Shown here: one piece after another, positions 49,067 to 58,089 of the stretch | How the letters are laid out: every line of letters starts with the position of its first letter | Position numbering within the stretch: position 1 is the first letter of the stretch | Assembly (NCBI GenBank): GCA_963736305.1 | Contig: CAVTOD010000005.1 | Location: 744,001-808,000, forward strand | Direction of reading: 5' to 3' | Source of the DNA: DASUPK01 sp963736305 | Lineage (GTDB): Bacteria; Actinomycetota; Thermoleophilia; Solirubrobacterales; 70-9 | Length of the DNA stretch: 64,000 nt | Made by a program: the position numbers and the translations under genes | Notes under the pieces: model-generated | Databases searched by the model: none | The model's input: the letters and a program-made list of their open reading frames with translations, nothing else | What the model was told of the DNA's origin: nothing

Positions 49067-49870
49067 CTAGCGGCGCTTCTTCTTGCACTTCTTGGCGGAG
49101 GCGGCGCGCTTGTGCTTCTTCTTGCACTTCTTCTTCGGCGTCAGCAGAAGCGGTGCCGGAGTCGGCGTCACCTGTGCGGTGGCAGGCGGCGTGGGCGGGA
49201 CGTCCGCGATGTTCAGGCGGAAGCCGGCGACGTTGCCAAGGGAGGTTGGGTCGTCCCAGGGCGCGGATCCGTCCGTGTCCCTGAGAAGTCGCTCGACGAA
49301 GAAGCCGCTCGCGTCCCCGGTGCCGGTCGCGTTGTTCTCCTGAACGTCGGATCCGGGTCCGTTCACGTCGCTCGCGAACAGGCCTCCGGGGTTGCCAAGG
49401 CTGATCACGAGTCCGCCGCCGGCGAAGTCGAACGCCGCCTGCACGGTAAAGGTCAGCTCATAGTCGCCCGCAATCGTGTTGCCCCGCGGGTTGGTCGGAA
49501 CCTGCGTGTTGGGAACGATCTGGGTAGGGGGCGCGGCATTCACGTCGCCCCCGTTGATCGTCGTGGGCGCCATCTTGATCCGGAGCTGGATGTCTACGTC
49601 GTTTTGTTGGGACAGGTCAAATGCGATGGTGTCGCCCGGCCTCAGGGAGAATGCCGGCAGGTTCCGGTAGACGAAGGCCATGTACGGTCCCCAGTTACCC
49701 ACCGTCGGGGACCCGTATCCAAATGGGGACCCGATGCCGGTCCCGGTCGGGGTCGCCGGTGCCACGGTGACTGTGGAGGCCGCCTGCGCCGAGCCGATCG
49801 CCCCCTGTCCGGCGATCAGCGCAGTTGCGGCGGCGACCACCGCAATGAACCCCCTAGGCGACTTCCTCAT
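49067..49870 (-). CDS. Secreted beta-rich protein with KKCKK C-terminal tail
   Basis: A 267-residue exported protein. The signal peptide MRKSPRGFIAVVAAATALIA continues to GSAQAAS. The body is Gly/Asn/Pro-rich and beta-like (FVYRNLPAFSLRPGDTIAFD, YELTFTVQAAFDFAGGG). A Thr/Pro linker leads to a Lys/Cys tail (KKKCKKKHKRAASAKKCKKK). The same tail type ends the protein at 38.7 kb. No domain is recognised; possibly a cell-wall-bound protein. Confidence 0.75.
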   Translation of the reverse strand: MRKSPRGFIAVVAAATALIAGQGAIGSAQAASTVTVAPATPTGTGIGSPFGYGSPTVGNWGPYMAFVYRNLPAFSLRPGDTIAFDLSQQNDVDIQLRIKMAPTTINGGDVNAAPPTQIVPNTQVPTNPRGNTIAGDYELTFTVQAAFDFAGGGLVISLGNPGGLFASDVNGPGSDVQENNATGTGDASGFFVERLLRDTDGSAPWDDPTSLGNVAGFRLNIADVPPTPPATAQVTPTPAPLLLTPKKKCKKKHKRAASAKKCKKKRR

Positions 49871-49934
49871 TGCGCGGCACTCTAGGGACGGGGGCGCACT
49901 GGTTCCTACCCTTTATTCCGGAATCGACGGAAGT

Positions 49935-50882
<948 letters not shown>

Positions 50883-50934
50883 AGGCGGGCGAGGATAGCT
50901 GCGGAGCGGCGGATCGGCGCGAGATGGATCGCAG

Positions 50935-51480
50935 CTAGGGGGCGGGCCGCTGCACCGTCGCCCGCGCGAAGCCGAAGCTCTCGCGCTTCACGTTCTTGAT
51001 CTTCGAAGTGCCCTCGACGTCGATGTGGATCCTCTGCTGGTCGGCGAAGGCCACCGGCTGCCGGATGTTCGGGTTGAACGGGTCGGTCTCGAGGTCGTAG
51101 GTCTCCGGCATGACGAAGGTGAGAACCGCCCTGCCCTTGCGGTCCGCCATGAACGGTGGTGAGCCAGGGGCGGGCGCGGCCGGCGCCGCGTCGCAGAAGT
51201 AGAGCTCGCCGCACTGGATCGTGGTCGGAGGCGCCTCGATGAAGACGGCGATCCGCCCCCTCGGGGCCATCCGCGAGAGGGAGATGGTCTCGAGCTGGCC
51301 GGGGGTGACGTATCCGTCGGAGCCGACCCGCGCCTTCAAGAAGACGAACTTCGTCCTGTGCTTGCCCTTCGAGGAGAGGTCGACCGGCGTGCTCGCGGTG
51401 GCACCCGCGGCGACGATCAGCCCGCACGCGAGGGCGGCGAGCGCTGCGACGATTGTGTGGGAACCCCTCCCCGCGGACAC
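50935..51480 (-). CDS. Secreted hypothetical protein
   Basis: About 181 residues from GTG 51480, which lies six bases after GATAGT (leaderless-type). The signal peptide (SHTIVAALAALACGLIVAAG) ends near ATAS. The rest is a small beta-rich domain (TKFVFLKARVGSDGYVTPGQ, GRAVLTFVMPETYDLETDP) with a single disulfide-like pair CGELYFC. No known family is recognised. Likely exported. Confidence 0.7.
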   Translation of the reverse strand: MSAGRGSHTIVAALAALACGLIVAAGATASTPVDLSSKGKHRTKFVFLKARVGSDGYVTPGQLETISLSRMAPRGRIAVFIEAPPTTIQCGELYFCDAAPAAPAPGSPPFMADRKGRAVLTFVMPETYDLETDPFNPNIRQPVAFADQQRIHIDVEGTSKIKNVKRESFGFARATVQRPAP

Positions 51481-51549
51481 GCGGTGACTATCGCAGGACA
51501 CGGTCGGCTCGGCAAGCGCCGCAGCATCTGAATTGCCGCCACTTCTTTG

Positions 51550-51593
51550 CCGCAAATTGCGGTGGATCCGCAAACTCTCCCACGCAAATTGCG
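51550..51593. promoter_or_regulatory. Two CGCAAATTGCG sites in a divergent promoter region
   Basis: CCGCAA-A-TTGCGG (51550-51562) and CGCAA-A-TTGCG (51583-51593) are near-perfect palindromes with centres 32 bases apart, about three helical turns. They lie between the divergent secreted-protein gene (51480, minus) and the sigma-fusion gene (51649, plus). A third half-site (CCGCAAAC) is between them. A dimeric regulator probably binds here. Confidence 0.5.
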
Positions 51594-51648
51594 AAGATGG
51601 CCCCTGGCGAAATGGGGCGAGTAGTGGCAGCTTTCGTCTCACCCGGGT

Positions 51649-53109
51649 GTGTCGGAGGTGAGCCGTCTGGGTCTGTTGGGAGGAACAACCGGTCGAGCCC
51701 GGGCCGACGCTCGATCCGCTGACGAGGCCGGAGAGGCAGCTGCCTCCCCCGAGTCGCGTCGTCGTGCCGCGAGCGTGCTGGTTGAGACTCATGACGCGGT
51801 CTTTCGCCGGACCGCCCGCCGGTATTCCATCTGCGCCGACGACAGTGAGGACGCCTATCAGCGGGCTCTCGAGATCCTGCTCACCAAGGCGCCCCCGATC
51901 GAGGGCGACGCCCTGGTTCGCTGGATGCAGACGGTCACGAAGCGGGAAGCGCTCGCGGTGCGTCGTCAGCGGGAGCGGCTCCTCGGCTCGCCGCGGCTTT
52001 CAAGACCAGACGAAGACGACGAGCGGGACCCCCTCGACTCGATCGCGTCGGAGAGCCCCGGCCCCAACGATCGATTGGCCCGGCGAGAGCGGGTCGTCCG
52101 TAGCGCAGAAGCGCTCAACGCGCTGAAGCCGCAGGAGGTCCGCGCGCTGACCCTGAAGGCGCAGGGCTACTCGTACGCCGAGATCGGCGAGATCACGGGC
52201 TGGTCGTACACGAAGATCAATCGGTGCATGGCGGAGGGCAGGAAGCGGTTCCTGCAGGTCTTCGCGGACATCGAGCACGGGCGCCGCTGCGATGAGCTCG
52301 CCGCCGCTCTCTCGGAGATGGCCGACGGGGAGGACGCCAACGGCTCGACGGAAGCACTCGAGTTCCACCTGCGGGTCTGCGCCGCGGATGTGGCGACCGG
52401 ACCGGGCGTGGCGAATCAGGCTTGCGAGCAGCGGCCAATCTCGATTGACAACACCTGCCAGGACTCGACCGGCGCGACCGGGCAGGCGCAGTCGCTCAGC
52501 GCGGGGCTCGAGGACCCGCAGACCGGCAGGCTGCAGCGAACGCGCGCTGTGCGATCGAGCGCCCCCGTCGCGATTCGCGGCCAGCTCACGGGATCAAACG
52601 GCCCGGTCAAGGCCGCGAGCGTCTGCGTCTATGAGACGGTCGACGAGCCGGCCGGGATCGAGCAGCTGCTCCAGGTGGCGAGGTCGAGCTCGACGGGTCA
52701 CTTCGGCGTGGAGATTCCGGGCGGCCCAAGCCGGATCTTCCGGGTCGCCTACCGCTACAACGACCGCCAGATCGAGTCGCCGAACATGTATCTGGATTCC
52801 TCGGTCCAGCCGACCCTGCAGCTGAGCAAGTCGAAGCTCAGCAACGGTCGCGCCGTCGGTTTTCGGGGCAGAATCCCCGGCCCGAACGCTGATGGCCGGG
52901 CGGTCACGATGCAGGCGAAGGTCGGCAAGAAGTGGCGGAGCTTCAAGCAGCTGGTGACGGACGGCAATGGACATTTCACGGGCAAGTATCGCTTCACCCA
53001 GACCCGAGGGCTCGTCCGCTACGTGTTCAGGGCGCTGGTCAAGAAACAGGGCGGCTATCCCTACAGCGCTGGGGCGTCGCCGAAGCGAAAGGTCGTCGTC
53101 TACGGCTAA
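51649..53109 (+). CDS. Sigma-70 family factor fused to surface-type beta domains
   Basis: A 486-residue chain. Residues 40-210 are an ECF-like sigma factor: region 2 (FRRTARRYSICADDSEDAYQ, RALEILLTKAPPIEGDALVR) and region 4 (ALNALKPQEVRALTLKAQGY, SYAEIGEITGWSYTKINRCM). CDELAAALSEMADGE and HLRVCAAD look like remnants of an anti-sigma zinc segment. From about 290 on, the chain resembles secreted beta-sandwich repeats (FGVEIPGGPSRIFRVAYRYN, KSKLSNGRAVGFRGRIPGPN). No membrane helix or signal is present between the halves. Either a true fusion or two genes joined by deletion. Confidence 0.75.
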   Translation: MSEVSRLGLLGGTTGRARADARSADEAGEAAASPESRRRAASVLVETHDAVFRRTARRYSICADDSEDAYQRALEILLTKAPPIEGDALVRWMQTVTKREALAVRRQRERLLGSPRLSRPDEDDERDPLDSIASESPGPNDRLARRERVVRSAEALNALKPQEVRALTLKAQGYSYAEIGEITGWSYTKINRCMAEGRKRFLQVFADIEHGRRCDELAAALSEMADGEDANGSTEALEFHLRVCAADVATGPGVANQACEQRPISIDNTCQDSTGATGQAQSLSAGLEDPQTGRLQRTRAVRSSAPVAIRGQLTGSNGPVKAASVCVYETVDEPAGIEQLLQVARSSSTGHFGVEIPGGPSRIFRVAYRYNDRQIESPNMYLDSSVQPTLQLSKSKLSNGRAVGFRGRIPGPNADGRAVTMQAKVGKKWRSFKQLVTDGNGHFTGKYRFTQTRGLVRYVFRALVKKQGGYPYSAGASPKRKVVVYG

Positions 53110-53120
53110 GCCGTAGCCGG

Positions 53121-53147
53121 GGGCCGGTGTCCCCGTGGGACCGGCCC
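53121..53147. terminator. Bidirectional hairpin terminator
   Basis: GGGCCGG/CCGGCCC plus TCCC/GGGA form an 11-bp stem with a two-base bulge between the sigma-fusion gene and the convergent secreted-protein gene. There is no long U-tract. Confidence 0.5.
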
Positions 53148-53186
53148 TTGGGACTGGCCCCGTAGTTTTCACGGCGGCCGGGGCGC

Positions 53187-53600
53187 TTACGGACCCGCAT
53201 CCGGCTTCAGGCAGACGGCGAAGGCGGTGGCTGGGCCTGAGCCGGTAACGACCTTCCATCCGTCTCCCTGCGGCGTTGAGCTCGGGGCCGATTGGGCGAT
53301 GTCGGCGCCCCCGGCTCCACCGCTGAGCAGCCGTTCCCCGGCCGGGCAAAACGCGATGACCTGAATGTCCGCGGTCTGCTGCACGATGTCGACCCCAGCG
53401 AGCTTCGCTGCAGTTACGTTCCCGTTGGCCAGCTTCGCCGCGGTCACGCGGCCGGCTCGGATGTTGCCCTTCTTGTTGATGTCGCTTTTCTTGGACGCTT
53501 TGCTGATCGCGACGGCGGTCGGCACGCCGCCGACGGCGATCACCAGGGCCAGAGTCGCCGCCACGTTCGCGTAGCTGAGATTCCTCCTGAGCCGATGCAT
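53187..53600 (-). CDS. Secreted actinobacterial hypothetical protein
   Basis: A 137-residue protein. MHRLRRNLSYANVAATLALV starts a common actinobacterial exported family with the pattern LSYANVxATLALVxAxGG. A basic segment and an AKLANGNVTAAKLA repeat follow, then a beta-rich C-terminal domain with two cysteines (AFCPAGERLLSGGAGGAD and AVCLKPD). A strong AGGAGGGAGG site precedes ATG 53600. Function unknown. Confidence 0.82.
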   Translation of the reverse strand: MHRLRRNLSYANVAATLALVIAVGGVPTAVAISKASKKSDINKKGNIRAGRVTAAKLANGNVTAAKLAGVDIVQQTADIQVIAFCPAGERLLSGGAGGADIAQSAPSSTPQGDGWKVVTGSGPATAFAVCLKPDAGP

Positions 53601-53697
53601 GGGTCCTCCCTCCTGTAGTGGTTCAGATAACCCGCCAACGGCCCGTTGGTCGCGCCGACCCTAGTGGCTCGATCGAGAACCTGAAAGTGTCCCGCCC

Positions 53698-54756
53698 GTG
53701 ACGCGGAGGGAGCAAGCCTTTCTTGCGGCGACGGCGGCGATCACGGCGACCGCTGGCGTGCTCCGCTATTCCAACGCGGGTGCCGTCCTGGCCTTCGCTG
53801 CGGCCACCCTCGCCCTCGCGGGACTCGCCTGGGTCGTCGCCCTGTCGACGGAGCAGGTGGGCCTTCGCTTCGGCCCAGCGGTCACCGGCTTCATGCAGTC
53901 GACGCTCGGCAACCTGCCCGAGTTCTTCATCGTCCTGTTCGCGCTCAGCTCCGGCGAGGTGGTCGTCGCCCAGACTTCCCTGATCGGCTCGATCTTCGCC
54001 AACGCGCTGCTCGTGCTCGGGCTGGTGATCGTCGTCGGCTCGATGCAGGCCAAGGACGGCTGCATGCGCTTCGGCAAGCGGCTCCCGCAGGACACGGCCA
54101 CGCTCCTGTTGGTCTCGCTGTTCGTGATCGTGATCATCGGACTCTCGATCGCGTCCTCGGATCAGGCGAGCCATCACATCGAGGGCCTCTCGATCGTGGG
54201 GGCGATCGCGCTGCTCATCGTGTACTCGGCCTGGGCCTGGGGCTATCTGCGATCCGACACGGCGACGACGGAGTCCGGCGTGGAGGAGACCACGCCGCGC
54301 CTCCCGTTCGCCTTCGCCGTCGCGCTGCTCGCCGTGGGTGGAGTGGGCGCGGCCTTCGTCTCGGACTGGTTCATCCACGCCCTCGACCCCGCGGTCGAAT
54401 CGCTGGGCGTCTCCAAGGCGTTCGCGGGGCTGGTGATCGTCGCGATTGCCGGCAATGCTGTCGAGAACTTCACCGGGATCTTCCTCGCCGCCAAGGGCAA
54501 GTCGGACCTGGCGATCTCGGTCGTCAAGAACTCCGTCGCGCAGATCGCCGCCTTCCTCTTCCCGGCGCTGGTGCTCACCTCGCTGCTCTTCACCACGCAC
54601 CTGACCTTTGCGCTTGCCCCCGTATATATAGGGGCGCTCTTCCTGACCGCGATCGCGATCTGGCAGATCACCGGCGACGGCGAGGCTCAGATGTTCGAGG
54701 GCTTCGCGCTGATCGCGATCTACGTGATGCTGGCGGCATTCACGCTTTACGACTGA
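53698..54756 (+). CDS. Calcium/cation:proton antiporter (CaCA family)
   Basis: A 352-residue membrane protein with about 11 helices in two inverted halves. The alpha repeats are visible as MQSTLGNLPEFFIVLFALSS and IAGNAVENFTGIFLAAKGKS, with the conserved Glu of GNLPE and GNAVEN. This is the ChaA/VCX1-type Ca2+:H+ exchanger group. GTG 53698 was taken as start. A short TATATATA stretch at 54625-54632 is inside the coding sequence (VYIGA region). Confidence 0.9.
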   Translation: MTRREQAFLAATAAITATAGVLRYSNAGAVLAFAAATLALAGLAWVVALSTEQVGLRFGPAVTGFMQSTLGNLPEFFIVLFALSSGEVVVAQTSLIGSIFANALLVLGLVIVVGSMQAKDGCMRFGKRLPQDTATLLLVSLFVIVIIGLSIASSDQASHHIEGLSIVGAIALLIVYSAWAWGYLRSDTATTESGVEETTPRLPFAFAVALLAVGGVGAAFVSDWFIHALDPAVESLGVSKAFAGLVIVAIAGNAVENFTGIFLAAKGKSDLAISVVKNSVAQIAAFLFPALVLTSLLFTTHLTFALAPVYIGALFLTAIAIWQITGDGEAQMFEGFALIAIYVMLAAFTLYD

Positions 54757-54820
54757 GCAGTCACTGCCGCGCGACAGTCTGCGCGCGTGAAGTCACCTCG
54801 GATCGGCTGGACTGAGGCGT

Positions 54821-54998
54821 GGCGTGGAGGGTTGAACTCTCAAGGCGAGAGGCACCACCCAGGATGGTTGCGTCCGGCCCGCTCGGGCTGGTTCCGGTTC
54901 GAGTCCGGCGCCCTCCGCGCCTACACTTGGGTGACTGGGTGGTGCGCGGGGCTTAGCCCCGTTTCAACCTCGAACGGCCCGCTTCAGCGGGCCGTTCG
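54821..54998 (+). ncRNA. Pseudoknotted tRNA-like structured RNA, copy 2
   Basis: Same architecture as copy 1. P1: GGCGTGGAGGG (54821-54831) with CCCTCCGCGCC (54911-54921). P7: TTGAA (54832-54836) with TTCAA (54963-54967). P2: CTCTC-AAGGC-GAGAG. P3: GCACCACCCAG (54852-54862) with CTGGGTGGTGC (54935-54945), crossing P1. P4: 7 bp with GCTC loop. P5: CCGG-TTCGAGT-CCGG. P6: CGGGG-CTTAG-CCCCG. Relative to copy 1, P2, P3, P4 and P7 differ by compensatory changes, while the AAGGC and TTCGAGT loops and the linkers GTTGCG and CTACACT are kept. No open reading frame is needed to explain it. Confidence 0.85.
54971..54998 (+). terminator. Terminator hairpin of RNA copy 2
   Basis: CGAACGGCCCGC-TTCA-GCGGGCCGTTCG is a perfect 12-bp hairpin, homologous in position and sequence to the one after copy 1, but with only a TCTAT tail instead of a U-run. 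Confidence 0.7.
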
Positions 54999-55023
54999 TC
55001 TATCGGCGCGACGCCGTGCGTGG

Positions 55024-55206
55024 CTATCTCTCCAGCCCGAACGTCGCCCGGACGTCGTGGTGCGGCTGGGCGGCCACGATCACCTTCTTGTGCGGCCGCG
55101 GGATCTCGCGGTGACTCGACCCTCCGCCGAAGGACGGAAACATCGAGGCCGCGGCCAGCACGGCCAGCACCACAAGTGCGTAGCGCCGGATCTTCGCCCG
55201 CTGCAT
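55024..55206 (-). CDS. Small single-pass membrane or secreted peptide
   Basis: A 60-residue peptide: a basic start, one hydrophobic helix (RRYALVVLAVLAAASMFPSF), then a Gly/Ser turn and a His/Pro-rich tail (REIPRPHKKVIVAAQPHHDV). ATG 55206 is preceded six bases upstream by TAGAAA. No family is recognised. It lies beside the CsoR metal locus, and the histidines could bind metal, but this is only inference. Confidence 0.5.
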   Translation of the reverse strand: MQRAKIRRYALVVLAVLAAASMFPSFGGGSSHREIPRPHKKVIVAAQPHHDVRATFGLER

Positions 55207-55275
55207 TCCCGGTTTCTACCCGAAGGGCGCGGTGTAAACGCCGCCGGGCGGGATCTCAGTGAGCGACCAGGGCCT

Positions 55276-55563
55276 TCACGAGCTCACCAGCCGGCCGACC
55301 GCGCCCATCAGCTCCTGCACCTGGTCCTCGGTCGCGCCCTCGCCGGCGCGCATGCAGTGGCGGACGTGGTCGTCGACCAGGCCGAGCGCGATCTTGTTGA
55401 GAGCGGCCTGGGCCGCCTCGATCTGGGTGAGGACGTCGATGCAGTAGCGGTCCTCCTCGACCATGCGGGTGACGCCACGGACCTGCCCCTCGACGCGGGC
55501 CAGTCGCTTCAGCAGCTCTTCCTTGGATGCCTTGTAGCCGGGTGCCTGTGTGTTCGTCGTCAT
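55276..55563 (-). CDS. csoR: CsoR-family copper-sensing repressor
   Basis: A 95-residue all-helical repressor. The Cu(I) ligands C41 (RYCIDVL), H66 and C70 (DDHVRHCMR) have the exact C-x24-H-x3-C spacing of CsoR. RLARVEGQVRGVTRMVEEDR is the DNA-binding face. It represses until Cu(I) binds. The palindrome at 55574-55590 between it and the divergent permease gene is its probable operator. Confidence 0.93.
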   Translation of the reverse strand: MTTNTQAPGYKASKEELLKRLARVEGQVRGVTRMVEEDRYCIDVLTQIEAAQAALNKIALGLVDDHVRHCMRAGEGATEDQVQELMGAVGRLVSS

Positions 55564-55573
55564 ATTTCACAGC

Positions 55574-55595
55574 ATACCCCTATGGGGTATAGTCG
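55574..55595. promoter_or_regulatory. CsoR operator and -10 in divergent promoter
   Basis: ATACCCCTATGGGGTAT (55574-55590) is a perfect 7-3-7 palindrome of the G/C-tract type bound by CsoR-family proteins. TATAGT (55588-55593) overlaps its right end and lies eight bases before GTG 55602. The dyad can control both csoR and the permease operon. Confidence 0.85.
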
Positions 55596-55601
55596 TCAAC
55601 C

Positions 55602-56873
55602 GTGGCGGACGTGATCTCAACGATCGGGGAGGGCTTCAAGCAGTCCTTCCTGATGGCGTACGAGGTCTGGTGGGCGCTCGTGCTGGGCTTTGCGATCTCG
55701 GCGGTCGTGCAGGCCTGGGTCCCGCGCGAGCGGGTCGAGTCGGCGCTCTCGGGCACCGGCTTCGCGCCGCTCGCCAAGGCAACGGGTCTCGGTGCCGCCT
55801 CCTCGTCGTGCTCCTACGCGGCGATCGCGATCGCCAAGTCCCTCTTCCAGAAGGGCGCCTCGGCCGCGACGGCGCTCGCCTTCCAGTTCGCCTCGACCAA
55901 CCTGGTCTGGGAGCTCGGCCTGGTGATCTGGATCCTGATCGGCTGGCAGTTCACGCTCGCCGAGTTCGTCGGAGGGATCATCATGGTCGCGCTGATGGCG
56001 ATCCTGCTGCGGAGGTTCGTCTCGCCGAGGCTCGAGGAGCAGGCGCGAGAGCACGCGCAGCACGCGCGGGTCGAGCATCAGCACCACGCGGTCGGCGAGT
56101 CCATGCCCTGGCGAGAGCGGCTCACCTCCGTCCAGGCCTGGTCGGACGTCGCCCACAACTTCCGCGGCGACTGGAAGATGCTCTGGAAGGAGATCACGAT
56201 CGGCTTTCTCCTCGCCGGGTTCATCGGCCTGCTCGGCAACGACTTCTTCAACTTCCTCTTCATCGAGGACGCGCCGGCCGCTGTGAAGACGATCGAGAAC
56301 GTGATCGTCGGTCCGATCATCGCCGTGCTCAGCTTCGTCTGCTCGGTCGGCAACGCGCCGCTCGCCGCAGTGCTCTGGTCCGGCGGGATCGGCTTCGCCG
56401 GCGTGATCGCGTTCATCTTCGCCGACCTGATCGTGCTGCCGATCATCGCCGCCTACATCAAGTACTACGGGCGGGAGTTCGCGCTGCGGATCACGGCGCT
56501 GATGTTCGTGACGATCGTTCTGTCGGCGCTGCTGATCGACCTGGTCTTCGGCGCCGTCGGCCTGATCCCCGACGCGCGGCCCTCGCGCGCCGACATCTTC
56601 GGCTCGATCGAGCTCGACTACAAGCTCGTCCTGAATGTCCTGGGACTGGCGATCTTCGCGGCGCTCTTCTATCTGACCGCGCGTCGCGGGGCGACCGATC
56701 CGGTCTGCGGGATGAAGGTCGATCGCTCCAAGGCCCTGCGAGCCGAGCACGCCGGGCGCACCTACTTCTTCTGCTCGGAGCACTGCCGCTCGCAGTTCCA
56801 AGCGGATCCGGACGGGTACACGCGGAAGGGTGGCTCGCCGGCCGAGGCGGCCGCCCCGGGCCATGCTCACTAG
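55602..56873 (+). CDS. Permease (YraQ/ArsP-like) with C-terminal YHS metal domain
   Basis: A 423-residue protein. About 10 membrane helices form two halves, with GLGAASSSCSYAAIAIAKSL in the first and VCSVGNAPLAAVLWSGGIGF in the second, typical of the DUF318/YraQ permeases that move metals or metalloids. A His-rich loop (EHAQHARVEHQHH) lies between. Residues 364-410 are a YHS domain (DPVCGMKV ... YFFCSEHC) as found in copper ATPases. The N-terminal GTG is leaderless-type. CsoR control suggests copper handling. Confidence 0.88.
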   Translation: MADVISTIGEGFKQSFLMAYEVWWALVLGFAISAVVQAWVPRERVESALSGTGFAPLAKATGLGAASSSCSYAAIAIAKSLFQKGASAATALAFQFASTNLVWELGLVIWILIGWQFTLAEFVGGIIMVALMAILLRRFVSPRLEEQAREHAQHARVEHQHHAVGESMPWRERLTSVQAWSDVAHNFRGDWKMLWKEITIGFLLAGFIGLLGNDFFNFLFIEDAPAAVKTIENVIVGPIIAVLSFVCSVGNAPLAAVLWSGGIGFAGVIAFIFADLIVLPIIAAYIKYYGREFALRITALMFVTIVLSALLIDLVFGAVGLIPDARPSRADIFGSIELDYKLVLNVLGLAIFAALFYLTARRGATDPVCGMKVDRSKALRAEHAGRTYFFCSEHCRSQFQADPDGYTRKGGSPAEAAAPGHAH

Positions 56874-57350
56874 ATGGAAGCCACCAGCCACACGCATTCG
56901 CCGGACCGCTCGGAGCTGAACGGCCTCGCGGTCTCGGCGACCACGCATTGCCTCACCGGGTGCGCGATCGGGGAGGTCGCCGGGATGGCGATCGCGACGG
57001 CGTTCGGCTGGGGGAACGTTGCTCAGATCGCGCTCGCGGTCGGGCTTGCGTACTTCTTCGGCTTCGCGCTCACCTCGCTGCCGCTGATTCGCGCCAGGCT
57101 CGCCCCGCGCACCATCGTCTCCACTGCTCTTGCAGCCGACACGGTCTCGATCACGATCATGGAGCTGATCGACAACCTCGTCGTGATCCTGATCCCGGCC
57201 GCCCTCGCCGCCGGCCTCGCAGATCCTCTCTTCTACGGCAGCATCGCCGCCGGGTTCGCGATCGCCTATCCGTTCGCGTTCCTGGCCAACCGCTACCTGA
57301 TCGCACGTGGCCGGGGCCATGCGGTGGTCCATCAGCACCATGCCCACTGA
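56874..57350 (+). CDS. DUF4396 membrane protein
   Basis: A 158-residue protein with four membrane helices. LAVSATTHCLTGCAIGEVAG, the conserved HC-x3-C motif, and ITIMELIDNLVVILIP are DUF4396 signatures. It ends with a His-rich HQHHAH. Members often neighbour metal-resistance genes. It directly abuts the permease-YHS gene (no gap) and is in the CsoR operon. Metal role inferred. Confidence 0.85.
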   Translation: MEATSHTHSPDRSELNGLAVSATTHCLTGCAIGEVAGMAIATAFGWGNVAQIALAVGLAYFFGFALTSLPLIRARLAPRTIVSTALAADTVSITIMELIDNLVVILIPAALAAGLADPLFYGSIAAGFAIAYPFAFLANRYLIARGRGHAVVHQHHAH

Positions 57351-58000
57351 GGACGGCGGGTATCTGCCCGCGCTCCGCTTCTCCGCCCTCACCCGGATCT
57401 ATGACCCCGTGATCCGGGTCACGACGAGGGAGGGGCGCTTCAAGGAGATGCTGGTGGAGCAGGCCGCGCCGGAGCCCGGCCAGCGCATCCTCGATCTCGG
57501 CTGCGGCACGGGCACGCTCGCGATCCAGGTCAAGCAGCGCGAGCCTCGCGCCGAGGTGGTCGGGCTCGATGCCGATCCCGAGATGCTCGACCAGGCCCGC
57601 CGGAAGGCGCAGCGGGCCGGGGTGGAGCTGAAGTTCACCGAGGGGATGTCGAACGAGCTGCCCTTCGAGGACGGCACCTTCGACCGGGTGCTCTCGACCC
57701 TCTTCTTCCATCACCTGGACCCGAAGCCAAAGCGCGAGACCGCGCGCGAGATCGCCCGTGTCCTCCGCAAGGACGGCGAGCTCCACGTCGCCGACTGGGG
57801 CCCGCCATCCGATCCGGTGATGGCCCGCCGCGTTTCTCGGCATCCGCCTCCTCGACGGTTTCGAGAACACCGCAGAGAACTACCGCGGCGAGCTGCCCAA
57901 GGTCTTCGAGGAGGCGGGCCTCGAGCGGGCGGAGCAGACCGATCGGCTTCGCACGGTCTTCGGCGCCCTTGCCCTCTACCGGGCTGAGCGGTCACGCTGA
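57340..58000 (+). CDS. Class I SAM-dependent methyltransferase with apparent 3' frameshift
   Basis: From ATG 57340 the frame reads through a Rossmann methyltransferase: SAM motif ILDLGCGTGTLAIQVKQREP, VVGLDADPEML, and FDRVLSTLFFHHLDPKPKRE. Near 57830 (ATGGCCCGCCGCGTTT) the family sequence continues one base out of phase: FLGIRLLDGFENTAENYRGE and TVFGALALYRAERSR to TGA 58000. One extra C explains it. Unshifted, translation would end at 57987 with an aberrant tail. It overlaps the DUF4396 gene and may act on metal/metalloid or quinone substrates; unknown. Confidence 0.72.
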
Positions 58001-58010
58001 CGGCACCCCC

Positions 58011-58046
58011 GAGCGCCGGGCCCGAACCGGGACGGGCCCGGCGCTC
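58011..58046. terminator. Bidirectional terminator hairpin
   Basis: A perfect 14-bp inverted repeat GAGCGCCGGGCCCG/CGGGCCCGGCGCTC with an 8-base loop separates the methyltransferase from the convergent DUF4389 gene. No U-tract. Confidence 0.7.
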
Positions 58047-58089
58047 CGAGGCGCCGTACAGCGTGACTACCCCACAGCTCTGATTCTTA

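Noticed and set aside
54618..54636. AT-rich CCCCGTATATATAGGGG patch as a promoter or origin element
   Set aside because: It is within the cation exchanger coding sequence and encodes the conserved-looking APVYIGA stretch.
54821..54998. tmRNA or a tRNA pseudogene
   Set aside because: There is a T-loop and an acceptor-like helix, but no tag reading frame, no CCA-type 3' end, no anticodon arm, and conserved helices continue past the acceptor strand.
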